NCBI GenBank assembly: GCA_013215565.1
Contig: JABSQV010000005.1
Coordinates: forward strand, 1-64,000
DNA: 64,000 bases
Direction of reading: 5' to 3'
From: Myxococcales bacterium
GTDB lineage: Bacteria > Myxococcota_A > UBA9160 > SZUA-336
The stretch's first letter is position 1. Each line of letters opens with the position of its first letter. Made by a program: the position numbers and the translations under genes. The notes beneath the pieces were generated by a model, which did not search any database, was not told where the DNA came from, and worked only from the letters and a program-made list of their open reading frames with translations. Positions 33,154-41,759 of the stretch are shown piece by piece.

Positions 33154-34619
33154 TAGGACTCGAGCCGATAGTTCGGAGCCTCTTCCGAGATGATCACGTC
33201 GTGCACGTGCGACTCGCGCAGACCGGCCGCCGTCACGCGCACGAACTGGGCGCGTTGCCGGAGCTCCGGCAGATTCGCCGCACCGAGCAGGCCCATGCCT
33301 GCGCGGAGCCCTCCCACGAGCTGATAAACACTATTTGAAAGCGGCCCGCGGAAGGGCACGCGGCCTTCGATCCCCTCCGGCACCAGCTTGCCCGGTTGGT
33401 CCTCGCCTTCCTGGAAATAGCGGTCAGCGCTCCCCCGCCGCATCGCGGAGAGCGAGCCCATCCCGCGGTGGACCTTGTAGCTCCGGCCCTGGTAGAGGAC
33501 GACGTCGCCCGGCGCCTCGTCGGTCCCGGCGAAGAGCGCCCCGATCATGACGGTACTCGCACCCGCGGCGAGCGCCTTGGTCACGTCGCCCGAGTACTTG
33601 ATCCCGCCGTCTGCGATCAGGGGCCGGCCATGACGCTGGCACACCTCGCTGGTCTCGAGCACGGCCGTCAGCTGCGGCACCCCGACCCCGGCGACGATCC
33701 GGGTGGTGCAGATCGAAGCGGGACCCACCCCGCAGCGGATCGCGGACGCGTGCGCCTTGATCAGCGCCTCGGCTCCCTCGGCGGTGGCGACGTTGCCGGC
33801 CACGATCTCGGTTTCTGGAAACTCGGAATGGAGCTCCTCCACCGTGCGGATCACGGACTCCGCGTGGCCGTGGGAGCTGTCGACGAGCAGCAAGTCGGCG
33901 CCGGCGTCGAGCAGGGCGGCCGCGCGTTCGATCCGGTCCTCGGTGACCCCGACCGCGGCCCCGACCCGAAGTCGGCCCAGCGGGTCCTTGCAGGCATTGG
34001 GATACTGCTCCGCCTTCTCGATGTCCTTGAACGTGATCAGGCCACACAGGTTGCCCGCGTCGTCGGTGACCAGGAGCTTCTCGATCCGGTTCTCGTGCAG
34101 GAGTTGCTTGGCGCGATCGAGCGAGACCCCGGGACGCACGGTGATCAGCCCGTCCGAGGTCATCAGCGTCGAGACCGGAACGTCGAGCTCCCGAACGAAG
34201 CGAAGATCCCGATTCGTGACGATCCCGACGAGTTGTCGACCTCGCACGACCGGCAGGCCCGAGATCTGGTGGAGGTGCATGATGTCGAGCGCCGCCCGAA
34301 TCGACTCGCCCGGCTCAAGCGTGAGCGGGTCCACAATCAGGCCCGACTCGAAGCGCTTGACCTTCGCGACCTCGGCCGCCTGCGCCTCGACGGAGAGGTT
34401 CTTGTGGATGAAACCGATCCCGCCTTCCTGCGCCAGGCAGATCGCGGCGCGGTGCTCGGTCACGGTATCCATCGGCGCCGCAATCAAGGGCACGGAGAGG
34501 CGGACCTGCGGCGTCAACTGCGTGGACAGATCCACTTCGCTCGGATGCACCGAGGACGCCCTGGGCGCCAGCAGAACGTCGTCAAAAGTCAGGCCGTCTC
34601 GTATCGGGGCCTGGGACAT
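33153..34619 (-). CDS. guaB: Inosine-5'-monophosphate dehydrogenase
   Basis: 488 residues. The TIM barrel begins [10 protein letters not shown]; a pair of CBS domains is inserted at about residues 95-205 ([21 protein letters not shown] and the following unit). The catalytic Cys is in [11 protein letters not shown]. It oxidises IMP to XMP with NAD+, the committed step to GMP, and feeds guaA directly downstream. The CBS pair usually mediates allosteric control by ATP and GTP. GGAGG lies six bases or so before the ATG. Confidence 0.97.
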   Translation of the reverse strand: MSQAPIRDGLTFDDVLLAPRASSVHPSEVDLSTQLTPQVRLSVPLIAAPMDTVTEHRAAICLAQEGGIGFIHKNLSVEAQAAEVAKVKRFESGLIVDPLTLEPGESIRAALDIMHLHQISGLPVVRGRQLVGIVTNRDLRFVRELDVPVSTLMTSDGLITVRPGVSLDRAKQLLHENRIEKLLVTDDAGNLCGLITFKDIEKAEQYPNACKDPLGRLRVGAAVGVTEDRIERAAALLDAGADLLLVDSSHGHAESVIRTVEELHSEFPETEIVAGNVATAEGAEALIKAHASAIRCGVGPASICTTRIVAGVGVPQLTAVLETSEVCQRHGRPLIADGGIKYSGDVTKALAAGASTVMIGALFAGTDEAPGDVVLYQGRSYKVHRGMGSLSAMRRGSADRYFQEGEDQPGKLVPEGIEGRVPFRGPLSNSVYQLVGGLRAGMGLLGAANLPELRQRAQFVRVTAAGLRESHVHDVIISEEAPNYRLES

Positions 34620-34645
34620 GCAACCTCCGGGTGGGTTGCCCGCGC

Positions 34646-34674
34646 AGGTTAGACGCCGCCCCGGTTCGCGTCAA
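34646..34674 (-). promoter_or_regulatory. Putative sigma-70 promoter of guaBA
   Basis: On the minus strand TTGACG (34674-34669), a 17-bp spacer and TAACCT (34651-34646), placing transcription initiation about 20 bp before the guaB start codon. It lies in the 104-bp gap after the bifunctional nuclease gene. Confidence 0.55.
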
Positions 34675-34723
34675 CCAGAGCCCGGCCCAGGCCGGGAGGA
34701 GCCCGGAACGAGCGATGCCACGG

Positions 34724-35266
34724 CTAGATCTTGTACCTGCCGAAGTCCTTCGGATCCATCTCCCCCAGCAGCTTCTTCCACGCCGCCTTGTCGGTCGGAA
34801 GCGGGACCTGGCGCGCTTCGGCCTGGCCTTCGGGCTCTCCGCCCTCCGCCGGCGCGGGATCGGACCCCGCTTCGGCCAGCACCGAGGCGTGGACCAGGAT
34901 CGGGGCGCCAAATCGCACCGCGACCGCGATCGCGTCGCTCGGCCGGCAGTCGAGTCTGCTCCGGCGCCCCTCCGCATGCTCGAGAATCAATTCCGCGTAG
35001 TAGGTGTTCTCGCGGAGCGACGTGATCTCGACCTGCGACACGCCGGCACCGAGCTCCTTGATCACGTCACGCAGCAGGTCGTGGGAAAGCGGTCGCGGGA
35101 GTTCGAGGCCCTCGATCTCCTTGGCGATCGAGGTCGCCTCGGCGATCCCGATCGCGATCGCTAGCTGCCGGCCATCCGAGGCCTCGAGCAGCAGTACGGC
35201 CTGCCCCGACTCCCGATCGAACGGGAGTGCTCGCACCTGCACCGGGACCGCATCACGATCGGCCAT
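34724..35266 (-). CDS. Bifunctional nuclease (BFN/DUF151) family protein
   Basis: 180 residues. The BFN domain occupies about residues 8-135, with [32 protein letters not shown] and [20 protein letters not shown], the conserved SRPSDAIALA-type motif. The plant founding member has DNase and RNase activity; bacterial members are mostly uncharacterised. The last 45 residues are an acidic linker plus a Lys/Trp-containing tail ([17 protein letters not shown]) outside the domain. It follows miaB by two bases. Confidence 0.87.
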   Translation of the reverse strand: MADRDAVPVQVRALPFDRESGQAVLLLEASDGRQLAIAIGIAEATSIAKEIEGLELPRPLSHDLLRDVIKELGAGVSQVEITSLRENTYYAELILEHAEGRRSRLDCRPSDAIAVAVRFGAPILVHASVLAEAGSDPAPAEGGEPEGQAEARQVPLPTDKAAWKKLLGEMDPKDFGRYKI

Positions 35267-35268
35267 GT

Positions 35269-36708
35269 TCAGACCACGGGAAGCTGCAGCTCGCGCGGCG
35301 CGGGGCCGCGGGGTGCCTGCAGCTGCTCCAAGTTCTCGCCAGCGCGTTGCGCGGTCGCTTCGCCGAGCAACGAGTGAGGCGTGACGGAGGTGATCCGAAC
35401 CTCGGCGAAGACGCCCGCAGGAACGGGCTGCGGGGCGGTAAAGTTCACGATCCGGTGCTCCGGACAGCGGCCGGTCTGTTGTCCGCCCCCGTGGCGGCTC
35501 GCGCCCTCGACCAGGACGCGGGTGAGGCTGCCGAGCCGGGCGGCATGGGCGCGTTCAGTCAGCTCCGCCTGGAGCCGCTGCAGGCGCTCGAGGCGAGCCT
35601 GCGCCCGCTCCGGGTCGACCGGAGACAGCCCTCGCCGGACGGCTGGCGTCTCGGGCCGGGGCGAGTACTTGAAGGCGTAGCTGTCCACGAAGGCCACCTC
35701 GCGCACCAGGCTGAGGGTCGCCTCGAAGTCCTCGGGCGTCTCGCCCGGGAAGCCCACGATCAGGTCGGTCGTCAGCGCGAGCCCGGGACGTGCGCGGCGC
35801 AGCCCGGCTACGATCTCGAGGTAGCGGGCGCGCGTATAGCGCCGGCCCATCCGCTCGAGGACGCGATCGGACCCCGACTGAACCGGGAGGTGAAGGTGGG
35901 GGCAGAGTTCGGAGACCTCCGCGTAACAGGCCTCGAGTTCGGGGGTCATGAAGAGCGGGTGCGGGCTGGTGAAGCGGATCCGCTCGATCCCGGGAAGCTT
36001 GGCCAGCCTGCGGATCAGCTCGGCGAAGCTCACCTCGCCCGGCGCCCGTCCCGGCCGCGGGCGTCCGTAGGCATTCACGGTCTGCCCGAGCAGCGTGACC
36101 TCGACCACGCCTTTGGAGGCGAGCTCGCGCACCTCCTCGAGGATCGAGTTCGCGGGCCGACTGATCTCGCGGCCGCGTGTCCGCGGCACGACGCAGTAGG
36201 CACAGAACAGGTCGCAGCCTTCCATGACCGTGACGAAGGCCCGGCCCGGGGAGCGGGGCCCGAAGTCGGGGTGCCGTTCCGGGAGGTCGAAGCGCGCGTC
36301 CGACTCCTCGTAGTCGACCCTGAGGCTCCGGGCGCCCTCACCCGCCGCCCGAATCATCGCGGGCAGCGAACGGAGATTCTGGGATCCGAAGACGAAATCG
36401 ATGCCCGGGAAGCGCGCGAGCAGGCCGTCCGCCTCCTGCTGCGCCACGCAGCCGCCGACCCCGAGGATCAGATCCGGACGCTGCTGTTTGAGGGCACACA
36501 GCACGCCCAGCTCCGAGTAGAGCCGCTGCTCGGCCCGCTCGCGAACCGAGCAGGTGTGGACCACCACGACGTCGGCCCCGACCGCATCGGCGGCGGGCCG
36601 GAGCCCCTCATGGTGGAGAAGATTTGCCATCTTCTCTGCATCGTGCTGATTCATCTGGCACCCGAAGGTGCGTAGGTGAAAGCGCTTGTGCCGCTGCCCT
36701 CGCCGCAT
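35269..36708 (-). CDS. miaB: tRNA-2-methylthio-N6-dimethylallyladenosine synthase
   Basis: 479 residues. The N-terminal methylthiotransferase domain supplies three cluster Cys: FGCQMN (Cys17), HTCSVRE (Cys53) and GGCVAQQ. The radical SAM motif is CDLFCAYC, followed by VVPRTRGREISR as in MiaB rather than RimO or MtaB. A C-terminal TRAM domain is present (LTRVLVEGASRHGGGQQTGRC). It methylthiolates i6A37 in tRNAs reading UNN codons. A MiaA partner is not in the window. It is transcribed away from the RNA gene at 36.9 kb. Confidence 0.95.
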   Translation of the reverse strand: MRRGQRHKRFHLRTFGCQMNQHDAEKMANLLHHEGLRPAADAVGADVVVVHTCSVRERAEQRLYSELGVLCALKQQRPDLILGVGGCVAQQEADGLLARFPGIDFVFGSQNLRSLPAMIRAAGEGARSLRVDYEESDARFDLPERHPDFGPRSPGRAFVTVMEGCDLFCAYCVVPRTRGREISRPANSILEEVRELASKGVVEVTLLGQTVNAYGRPRPGRAPGEVSFAELIRRLAKLPGIERIRFTSPHPLFMTPELEACYAEVSELCPHLHLPVQSGSDRVLERMGRRYTRARYLEIVAGLRRARPGLALTTDLIVGFPGETPEDFEATLSLVREVAFVDSYAFKYSPRPETPAVRRGLSPVDPERAQARLERLQRLQAELTERAHAARLGSLTRVLVEGASRHGGGQQTGRCPEHRIVNFTAPQPVPAGVFAEVRITSVTPHSLLGEATAQRAGENLEQLQAPRGPAPRELQLPVV

Positions 36709-36757
36709 CTCGCGCGAAGGTAGCCCGGCTTCAGGGCACCGTCATCAGGCCCATTCG

Positions 36758-36806
36758 GAAATTCAGAAAACCCTTCAATTACGCGGTTTTTGTACGGAAT
36801 TTCTGA
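36758..36806. promoter_or_regulatory. AT-rich nested inverted repeat between miaB and the RNA gene
   Basis: GAAATTC (36758-36764) pairs with GAATTTC (36797-36803), and inside it AAAACC (36767-36772) pairs with GGTTTT (36785-36790). An alternative pairing, TCAGAAA with TTTCTGA, is also possible. It is about 60 bp before the -35 of the RNA gene and about 50 bp before miaB, so it could be an operator for either. The local AT content stands out strongly. Confidence 0.5.
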
Positions 36807-36865
36807 TCCAGAAGATTAGCCTCCGAGCGCAGCGCTGAAGCCCCGCCGCAGGAGTCAAATCGCAT

Positions 36866-36893
36866 TTGACATCTATTTCTCGCCGTGCATAAT
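36866..36893 (+). promoter_or_regulatory. Sigma-70 promoter of the intergenic RNA gene
   Basis: A perfect TTGACA at 36866-36871, a 16-bp spacer and CATAAT at 36888-36893 (five of six to TATAAT). It is on the plus strand, opposite to every protein gene for tens of kb. The next downstream signal is the terminator at 37067-37106, with no supported coding sequence between. Confidence 0.75.
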
Positions 36894-36898
36894 CTGGA

Positions 36899-37106
36899 GA
36901 GGTAAGGGTTGATTGGTGGCCAGACGGGCACTTCTCGGACCCTTCGCAGCCAGGAGGTTTCCGGCCCAAACCGAGCTTTTACGGAGAAGGCGGTGGAGAC
37001 GACATTTCTTCTTTGAAATGTCCAACCTCTCACCCCCCACAGTCGCCACCGCCCTCTCCGACCCCTAAACGGCCCCCGGCAGAAATCGCCGGGGGCCGTT
37101 TTCTTT
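36899..37106 (+). ncRNA. Structured non-coding RNA of about 200 nt, class not identified
   Basis: The span from the predicted start to the U-rich tract is bounded by a strong promoter and an intrinsic terminator and has no convincing ORF. The 3' half folds into a long hairpin: GGAGAAGGCGGTGGAGAC (36983-37000) pairs with GTCGCCACCGCCCTCTCC (37042-37059) over 18 positions with two mismatches. A perfect 8-bp hairpin GACATTTC/GAAATGTC (37001-37022) is stacked directly on it. A C-rich 19-nt strand is left unpaired, and its ACCTCTC can pair with GAGAGGT at the RNA 5' end. Size and compact folding are compatible with 6S RNA, but the closing stem is not the standard one. Several GGA triplets also allow a CsrA-binding RNA. 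SRP RNA, tmRNA and RNase P signatures are absent. Confidence 0.65.
37067..37106 (+). terminator. Intrinsic terminator of the RNA gene
   Basis: AAACGGCCCCCGGC (37067-37080), loop AGAAATC, and the perfect complement GCCGGGGGCCGTTT (37088-37101) form a 14-bp GC-rich stem, followed by TTTTCTTT running to 37106. The minus-strand reading has no useful U-tract, so it is oriented for plus-strand transcription. Confidence 0.9.
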
Positions 37107-37195
37107 CGAGCGACGTAGCCCCCGGATCAGCCGGACGAGGTCCGGTGGAACGAAGCGGTGGACGGGGGCCCGCAGAGCCTGCGGCGCACCGCGAG

Positions 37196-38605
37196 CTAGA
37201 GCAGCAGCCGATCTACCATTCGGGAGAGCTGCTTCAGGTTGCGGCACTCCTCGGCGACGTCGCAATAGGGCAGGTAGCGGTCCATCACGCTGTCCCCAAA
37301 GCCCCAGGCGCCCGGAGCTTCGGGGTTGATCCAGACCACGTTCTTGGCCTTGCGGTGGATTTCCCGGAGGCACCACGCGCGCGGATCGTTGTAGTTGTTG
37401 CGGGCGTCGCCAATGATCACGACCGTGGTCCGGCTGTCGACGGCGGAGAGGAAGTCGCGCCAGAAGACGTGGAAGGCGAAGCCGAAGTTCGAGCGCGTGT
37501 ACACGTTCACGACCCCGCCACCATCGAGCGACTGGTCGATCCCCTGGTAAATGTCGTTGTCGCGCATGACCTGCGTGACCTCACCGAGTTCCGCGACGAA
37601 CACGAAGCTGCGGATCTTGGTGAAGGCCTCCTGCAGGCTGTGGACGAACTGGAGCATAAACCGAGAGACGTTCGCGACCGAACTCGAAACGTCACACAAT
37701 ATGATGAGTTTCGGGCGTTCCTTCTTCCGTTGCTTGAAGATGAGTTCAAACGGAATCCCGCCGTGGGCCATGTTTCGGCGCATCGTTCCCTTGAGGTCGA
37801 ATTTCCCCTTCCGCTGGCGCTTGCGGCGGATCGTGATCACGTTCTTGAGCTTCTGAGCGAGCCGGGCGACGAGCTCCCGCATGCGACGGATGTCTTCCTC
37901 GGTCAGGTTGTAGAAGCTCTTCTCCTGCAGGCTCTCGCGCCGAAACCGCTCTAGGTAGTCGTGGTTCTGTTTGTCGAGTTCCTGCTCGACGAACTGCCGC
38001 ACGGAGCGCCGCACGGCGTCCTGGACCGCCTGCATGAGCCGGCCCAGCTGTTCGAGTTCCTCTTCTCCCATCCCGGCCTCGCGCAGCTGGTCGATCAACT
38101 CCCGCAGATCGCCCCCTGCCCCCTCCAGTCCCATCTGCTCGATCATCCGGCGGCTGAAGAAACCGATCTGGAGCAGGTTCTGGATCCGCTCGATCCCGGT
38201 CTCGTCGGCCGCGTCGCGGATCATCTGCTCCAGCTGATTCGGGTCCATCGAGAGCATCGCCTTGGCCAGATCCGACAGGTCCACGTCCATGTTCTCGAGC
38301 ATCTGCCGCAGCGCCTCGAGCAACTGATCGAGGTCGACGTGATCCGGGAGGCCTCCGGTCGCCTGGCCCAACTGCTCCCGGAGCGCGTCGTGAAAGCCGG
38401 ACCAGTACAGGTCGAACAGCCGATCGTAGGTCGGGATGTCGTCGGAGCGCTTGACCATGGTCGCGCGCAGCGCGTCCTTGAACAGCTCCCGGTCGTCGAG
38501 GCTGAGTTCGTCGAGCGCCGCGAAGGCGTCGAGCGACTCGGCGACCGAGACCCGGACACCGGACTTCCGGAGCAGGTTCGTGAAATCGACGATTTTCTTC
38601 TGCAC
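37196..38605 (-). CDS. VWA-domain protein of the CoxE type
   Basis: 469 residues from a GTG start. The N-terminal half is helical (FTNLLRKSGVRVSVAESLDA, the usual CoxE opening), followed by a charged coiled-coil-like region and then a von Willebrand A domain with the metal-binding DVSSS motif in LIILCDVSSSV at about residue 290. CoxE-type proteins act with MoxR/CoxD ATPases in maturation or metal insertion of enzymes, best known for CO dehydrogenase. The partner ATPase is 11 bp upstream. No CO dehydrogenase genes are present, so the client is unknown. The 90 bp after its stop, up to the RNA-gene terminator, hold nothing I can support. Confidence 0.88.
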   Translation of the reverse strand: MQKKIVDFTNLLRKSGVRVSVAESLDAFAALDELSLDDRELFKDALRATMVKRSDDIPTYDRLFDLYWSGFHDALREQLGQATGGLPDHVDLDQLLEALRQMLENMDVDLSDLAKAMLSMDPNQLEQMIRDAADETGIERIQNLLQIGFFSRRMIEQMGLEGAGGDLRELIDQLREAGMGEEELEQLGRLMQAVQDAVRRSVRQFVEQELDKQNHDYLERFRRESLQEKSFYNLTEEDIRRMRELVARLAQKLKNVITIRRKRQRKGKFDLKGTMRRNMAHGGIPFELIFKQRKKERPKLIILCDVSSSVANVSRFMLQFVHSLQEAFTKIRSFVFVAELGEVTQVMRDNDIYQGIDQSLDGGGVVNVYTRSNFGFAFHVFWRDFLSAVDSRTTVVIIGDARNNYNDPRAWCLREIHRKAKNVVWINPEAPGAWGFGDSVMDRYLPYCDVAEECRNLKQLSRMVDRLLL

Positions 38606-38616
38606 GGGCTTCGGCC

Positions 38617-39612
38617 CTAGTGAAGGACGCTCTTCCTGGGCGGGGTCCCCGTGGCGGCGGGCTTCTCGCCGGCCTCTGCCTCCGGCCCCGGGCTCTCAGC
38701 GCCCTTCTCCTGGAGCAGCTTCGAGAGTTCCATCTGCGCTTTGTGAATGTCGCCCTCGTACTTGAGGATGATGTTGAGCGTCTCCTCCACGAGCGGCGCT
38801 TCCAGCGTGTCGGCGTTGAGCACCATCAGCGCCCGTGCCCAGTCCAGGGTCTCCGAGATCGAGGGCGCCTTCTTCAGATCGAGCTTCCGGATCGACTGGA
38901 TCAGCTTCACGATGTCTTCCGCCAGCCGCTGCTGGATCCCGTCGACCTTGAGGTTCACGATCGCGAGTTCCTGCTCCTCACCCGGGAAATCGATATAGAG
39001 GTGCAGACAGCGCCGCTTGAGCGCGTCGGTCATCTCGCGGGAGTCGTTCGAGGTCAGGAATACGAGGGGGATGTGCTTGGCCTCCATGGTACCGATCTCG
39101 GGGATGCTCACGGTGTAGTCCGAGAGCACCTCGAGCAGGAAGGCCTCGAACTCCGGGTCGGACTTGTCGACCTCGTCGATCAGGAGTGCAACCCGCTCCT
39201 CCGAGAGGATCCCGCGGAGCAACGGCCGTGGGACGATGAAGCGTTCGCTGAAGAAGACGTCATCCTGCTCTCCGATCCGGGCGGCCGCGTCCTTCAGCGT
39301 GGCGGCATCCCCGATCACCTGCTCGATCTTGTCGCGCAGCATCTGGGTGTAGAGCAACTGCTTCGAGTACTCCCACTCGTAGAGCGCCTTGGACTCGTCG
39401 AGACCCTCGTAACACTGCAGCCGAATCAGCGGGAGCCCCAGCGCGCGCGAAACGGCCCGGCCGAGTTCCGTCTTTCCGACGCCGGCGGGCCCCTCGATCA
39501 GAATGGGCTTCTGCAGCTTGGTCGCCAGGTACACGACCGTCGCGATGTTCTTGCCGCAGATGTAGTCCTGGTCGTGCAGCTTCTTCTCGACGTCTTCCAC
39601 CGAATCGAACAT
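38617..39612 (-). CDS. MoxR-family AAA+ ATPase
   Basis: 331 residues with Walker A GPAGVGKT (41-48), Walker B ALLIDEVDK, and the sensor and second-region features of the MoxR/CoxD branch. It starts after AGAGGAG and ends in an acidic, Pro/Ala-rich tail of about 35 residues. MoxR ATPases remodel or load partner enzymes together with a VWA protein, here the gene immediately downstream. The start follows padR by 43 bp, so ribBA, padR, moxR and vwa probably share a transcript. Confidence 0.92.
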   Translation of the reverse strand: MFDSVEDVEKKLHDQDYICGKNIATVVYLATKLQKPILIEGPAGVGKTELGRAVSRALGLPLIRLQCYEGLDESKALYEWEYSKQLLYTQMLRDKIEQVIGDAATLKDAAARIGEQDDVFFSERFIVPRPLLRGILSEERVALLIDEVDKSDPEFEAFLLEVLSDYTVSIPEIGTMEAKHIPLVFLTSNDSREMTDALKRRCLHLYIDFPGEEQELAIVNLKVDGIQQRLAEDIVKLIQSIRKLDLKKAPSISETLDWARALMVLNADTLEAPLVEETLNIILKYEGDIHKAQMELSKLLQEKGAESPGPEAEAGEKPAATGTPPRKSVLH

Positions 39613-39655
39613 GGTCTCTCCTCTTCAAGCTCGCGGATCGCGAGATCCCTCCGAG

Positions 39656-40240
39656 CTACGAACTCCGGCCCGCCACCCGCGGACTCCGGGCGGCCGAGCC
39701 GGCTGAAATCTCGAGCAATTCCGCCAGCCAGTCGCGCCGCATCTTCTGATACCGCACTCCGTACTCGACGATCATGCGCCGGTACGGGTCGGCTGCGTCC
39801 TGATCCATCCGCTCCTGGACCCCTTCGAGATCCGCGATCTGCTGGGAGACGCGCCCGAGTTCGACCGCACCCTGCTGCGCCACCTGTTCAGGCCCGAGAT
39901 GGCGAAAGAAGCCACAGCGTTGCAAAAAGGCGTGGCGCCAGTAGAAGTCGTAGCGAACCGGCTCGGCCTCGCCCGAATCCCCGCTGCCGGAGAGCCACTC
40001 GAAGAACGCCGCGTTGCCTGCGGGCGTCACCCGGTACAGGTGCTTGGCCGGGCTCCGGCGTTGGTGCACCACGCGCTTGCGAATCCAGCCTCGTGCCTCG
40101 AGCCGGCCCAGCGACGGGTAGAGCTGGCCGTCGTTCACACCGAAGTGGCGCGAGAAGTTCTCGAGCAGGTACTTCTTGATCGAGTAGCCGTGCGCGGGTG
40201 ACTCGATCAGCACCCCGAGGATGGTGTAATCGATGCTCAT
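39656..40240 (-). CDS. PadR-family transcriptional regulator
   Basis: 194 residues. The N-terminal winged helix (ILGVLIESPAHGYSIKKYL, then VNDGQLYPSLGRLEARGWI) is the PadR signature, with the LYPxLxRLE recognition element. A C-terminal helical dimerisation region of about 90 residues marks a PadR-s2/Vir-like member. PadR proteins are ligand-responsive repressors of neighbouring genes. The ATG overlaps the ribBA stop (TGATG). Likely targets are its own operon; a palindrome lies upstream of ribBA. Confidence 0.92.
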   Translation of the reverse strand: MSIDYTILGVLIESPAHGYSIKKYLLENFSRHFGVNDGQLYPSLGRLEARGWIRKRVVHQRRSPAKHLYRVTPAGNAAFFEWLSGSGDSGEAEPVRYDFYWRHAFLQRCGFFRHLGPEQVAQQGAVELGRVSQQIADLEGVQERMDQDAADPYRRMIVEYGVRYQKMRRDWLAELLEISAGSAARSPRVAGRSS

Positions 40241-41517
40241 CAGCGCTTCATCAACGAGAGCAGGTGACCCAGCTTCTCGCGTTTGGTCGTGAGGTACCCG
40301 AGATTCTTGTCGTTGGGCATCATCTCGAGCGGAACGCGCTCGACGAACTCCAGCCCGTAGCCCTCGAGGCCGGCCCGCTTCGCGGGGTTGTTCGTGATGT
40401 GGCGCATCTTGCCCACGCCGAGGCTGGACAGAATCTGGGCGCCGACCCCGTAGTCGCGAAGATCAGCCGGGAAGCCCAGTCGCTCGTTGGCCTGCACGGT
40501 GTCGAGACCTTCGTGATCCTGGAGCGCGTAGGCCTTGATCTTGTTCTCGAGCCCGATCCCACGCCCCTCCTGGCGCATGTAGAGGATCACGCCCTTCCCC
40601 TCCGCCGCGATCATCTGCATCGCGGCCGTGAGTTGCTCTCCGCAATCGCAGCGGAGCGAGCCGAAGGCATCGCCGGTCAGGCATTCGCTGTGAACCCGCA
40701 CGAGGGTCGGCTCGTCCGGGTGGATCTCACCCTTGACCAGCGCCACGTGGTCGACGTGATCGATCTCGTTCTTGAAGACGATCGTGCGGAAGCTCCCGTA
40801 CACCGTCGGCAACTCCGCCTCTGCGCCCTTCCAGACCAGCCGCTCGGTGCGAAGCCGATACCTGATCAGGTCCGCGATGGTGAGGACTGCGAGATCGTGT
40901 GTGCGCGAGAACCTCAGGAGATCCGGCATCCGCGCCATCGTGCCGTCATCGTTCATGATCTCGCAGACGATCCCGGCCGGCTCCAGGCCGGCGAGCCGCG
41001 CGAGGTCGACGCTGCCCTCCGTCTGTCCGGTCCGGCGCAGCACCCCGCCCTCCTTGGCCACCAGAGGGAAGACATGCCCCGGCCGCACGAGATCCTTGGG
41101 CCCGCAGTTCCGATCCATTGCGACCGCGATCGTGTGCGCGCGGTCCGCCGCCGAGATCCCGGTCGTGACCCCCTGTCGCGCCTCGATCGAAACCGTGAAC
41201 GCAGTCCCGAACGGGGTCTGATTCTGCGTGTCGGGCACCATCATCGGAAGTTCGAGTTCGCGGGCGCGGGCCTCGGTCAGCCCCAGGCAAATCAGCCCCC
41301 GCCCGTACCTGGCCATGAAGTTCACGGCCTCGGGCGTCACCTTCTCGGCCGCCATGCACAGGTCGCCCTCGTTCTCGCGATCCTCGTCATCGACCAGGAT
41401 CACCAGCCTGCCCGCAGCAATGTCCGCGAGCACGGACTCCACGTGCGCGATCAGATCCTCGCGGCAGACCGGGTCTCGAGCGCTTGCATCACCGGAGTGA
41501 GCGGAGGGGCGTGTCAT
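40240..41517 (-). CDS. ribBA: Bifunctional DHBP synthase/GTP cyclohydrolase II
   Basis: 425 residues. The N-terminal RibB half has [11 protein letters not shown] and the downstream His/Glu region; the C-terminal RibA half has the zinc site in [18 protein letters not shown] and [13 protein letters not shown]. Together they make 3,4-dihydroxy-2-butanone 4-phosphate from ribulose 5-phosphate and the pyrimidine precursor from GTP, the two entry reactions to riboflavin. No other rib genes are near. The leader does not show an FMN riboswitch core. Confidence 0.95.
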   Translation of the reverse strand: MTRPSAHSGDASARDPVCREDLIAHVESVLADIAAGRLVILVDDEDRENEGDLCMAAEKVTPEAVNFMARYGRGLICLGLTEARARELELPMMVPDTQNQTPFGTAFTVSIEARQGVTTGISAADRAHTIAVAMDRNCGPKDLVRPGHVFPLVAKEGGVLRRTGQTEGSVDLARLAGLEPAGIVCEIMNDDGTMARMPDLLRFSRTHDLAVLTIADLIRYRLRTERLVWKGAEAELPTVYGSFRTIVFKNEIDHVDHVALVKGEIHPDEPTLVRVHSECLTGDAFGSLRCDCGEQLTAAMQMIAAEGKGVILYMRQEGRGIGLENKIKAYALQDHEGLDTVQANERLGFPADLRDYGVGAQILSSLGVGKMRHITNNPAKRAGLEGYGLEFVERVPLEMMPNDKNLGYLTTKREKLGHLLSLMKR

Positions 41518-41591
41518 CTGGGTCGGGTCGCTCCCGGCCCCGGGGAACCAGCGGGCGCGCCAGCGCGGCCTCGACGCCTCGATCCGGGGCC

Positions 41592-41616
41592 CCCCTACCT
41601 ACCTACTAGGTAGGGG
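41592..41616. promoter_or_regulatory. Perfect 9-bp-arm inverted repeat upstream of ribBA
   Basis: CCCCTACCT (41592-41600), spacer ACCTACT, AGGTAGGGG (41608-41616). The arms are exact complements, 75-100 bp upstream of the ribBA start. The sequence also contains a short CCTA direct repeat. A symmetric site of this size suits a dimeric winged-helix regulator such as the PadR encoded downstream, or an RNA hairpin in the leader. Confidence 0.55.
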
Positions 41617-41677
41617 TCGAGCGCGACCGTACCAGCGGCGCCGGGGGCTGTCAAATCCGCCCACCGCGGCCAACCTT

Positions 41678-41725
41678 CCGGAAATCGGGGCCTTCGCACA
41701 CCGGGAAATCGGGGCCTTCCGCACC
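41678..41725 (+). repeat. Two adjacent copies of a 23-25 bp direct repeat
   Basis: CCGGAAATCGGGGCCTTCGCACA (41678-41700) is followed directly by CCGGGAAATCGGGGCCTTCCGCACC (41701-41725), identical apart from single-base insertions and the last base. It lies between ribBA and the MglA-type gene. It may be a replication-slippage duplication or a double protein site. The rest of this 242-bp gap holds only the inverted repeat described separately. Confidence 0.6.
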
Positions 41726-41759
41726 CCGGCCGCTCGCGCGCGACGCGTCGCAGGCGGCG

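Noticed and set aside
36779-37033. Small minus-strand ORF opposite the RNA gene
   Set aside because: No ribosome binding site, no family resemblance, and it covers the RNA promoter and stem; better explained by the plus-strand RNA.
36899-37106. Assignment of the RNA as SRP RNA, tmRNA, RNase P RNA or glycine riboswitch
   Set aside because: The SRP GGAAG tetraloop region, a tmRNA tag ORF and tRNA-like ends, the RNase P core and the glycine aptamer core are not present. No downstream same-strand gene exists for a riboswitch.
41518-41759. FMN riboswitch upstream of ribBA
   Set aside because: The AGGG...ACCGGCGG...AGCCCGCGA-type core is absent; only a palindrome and a direct repeat are visible.
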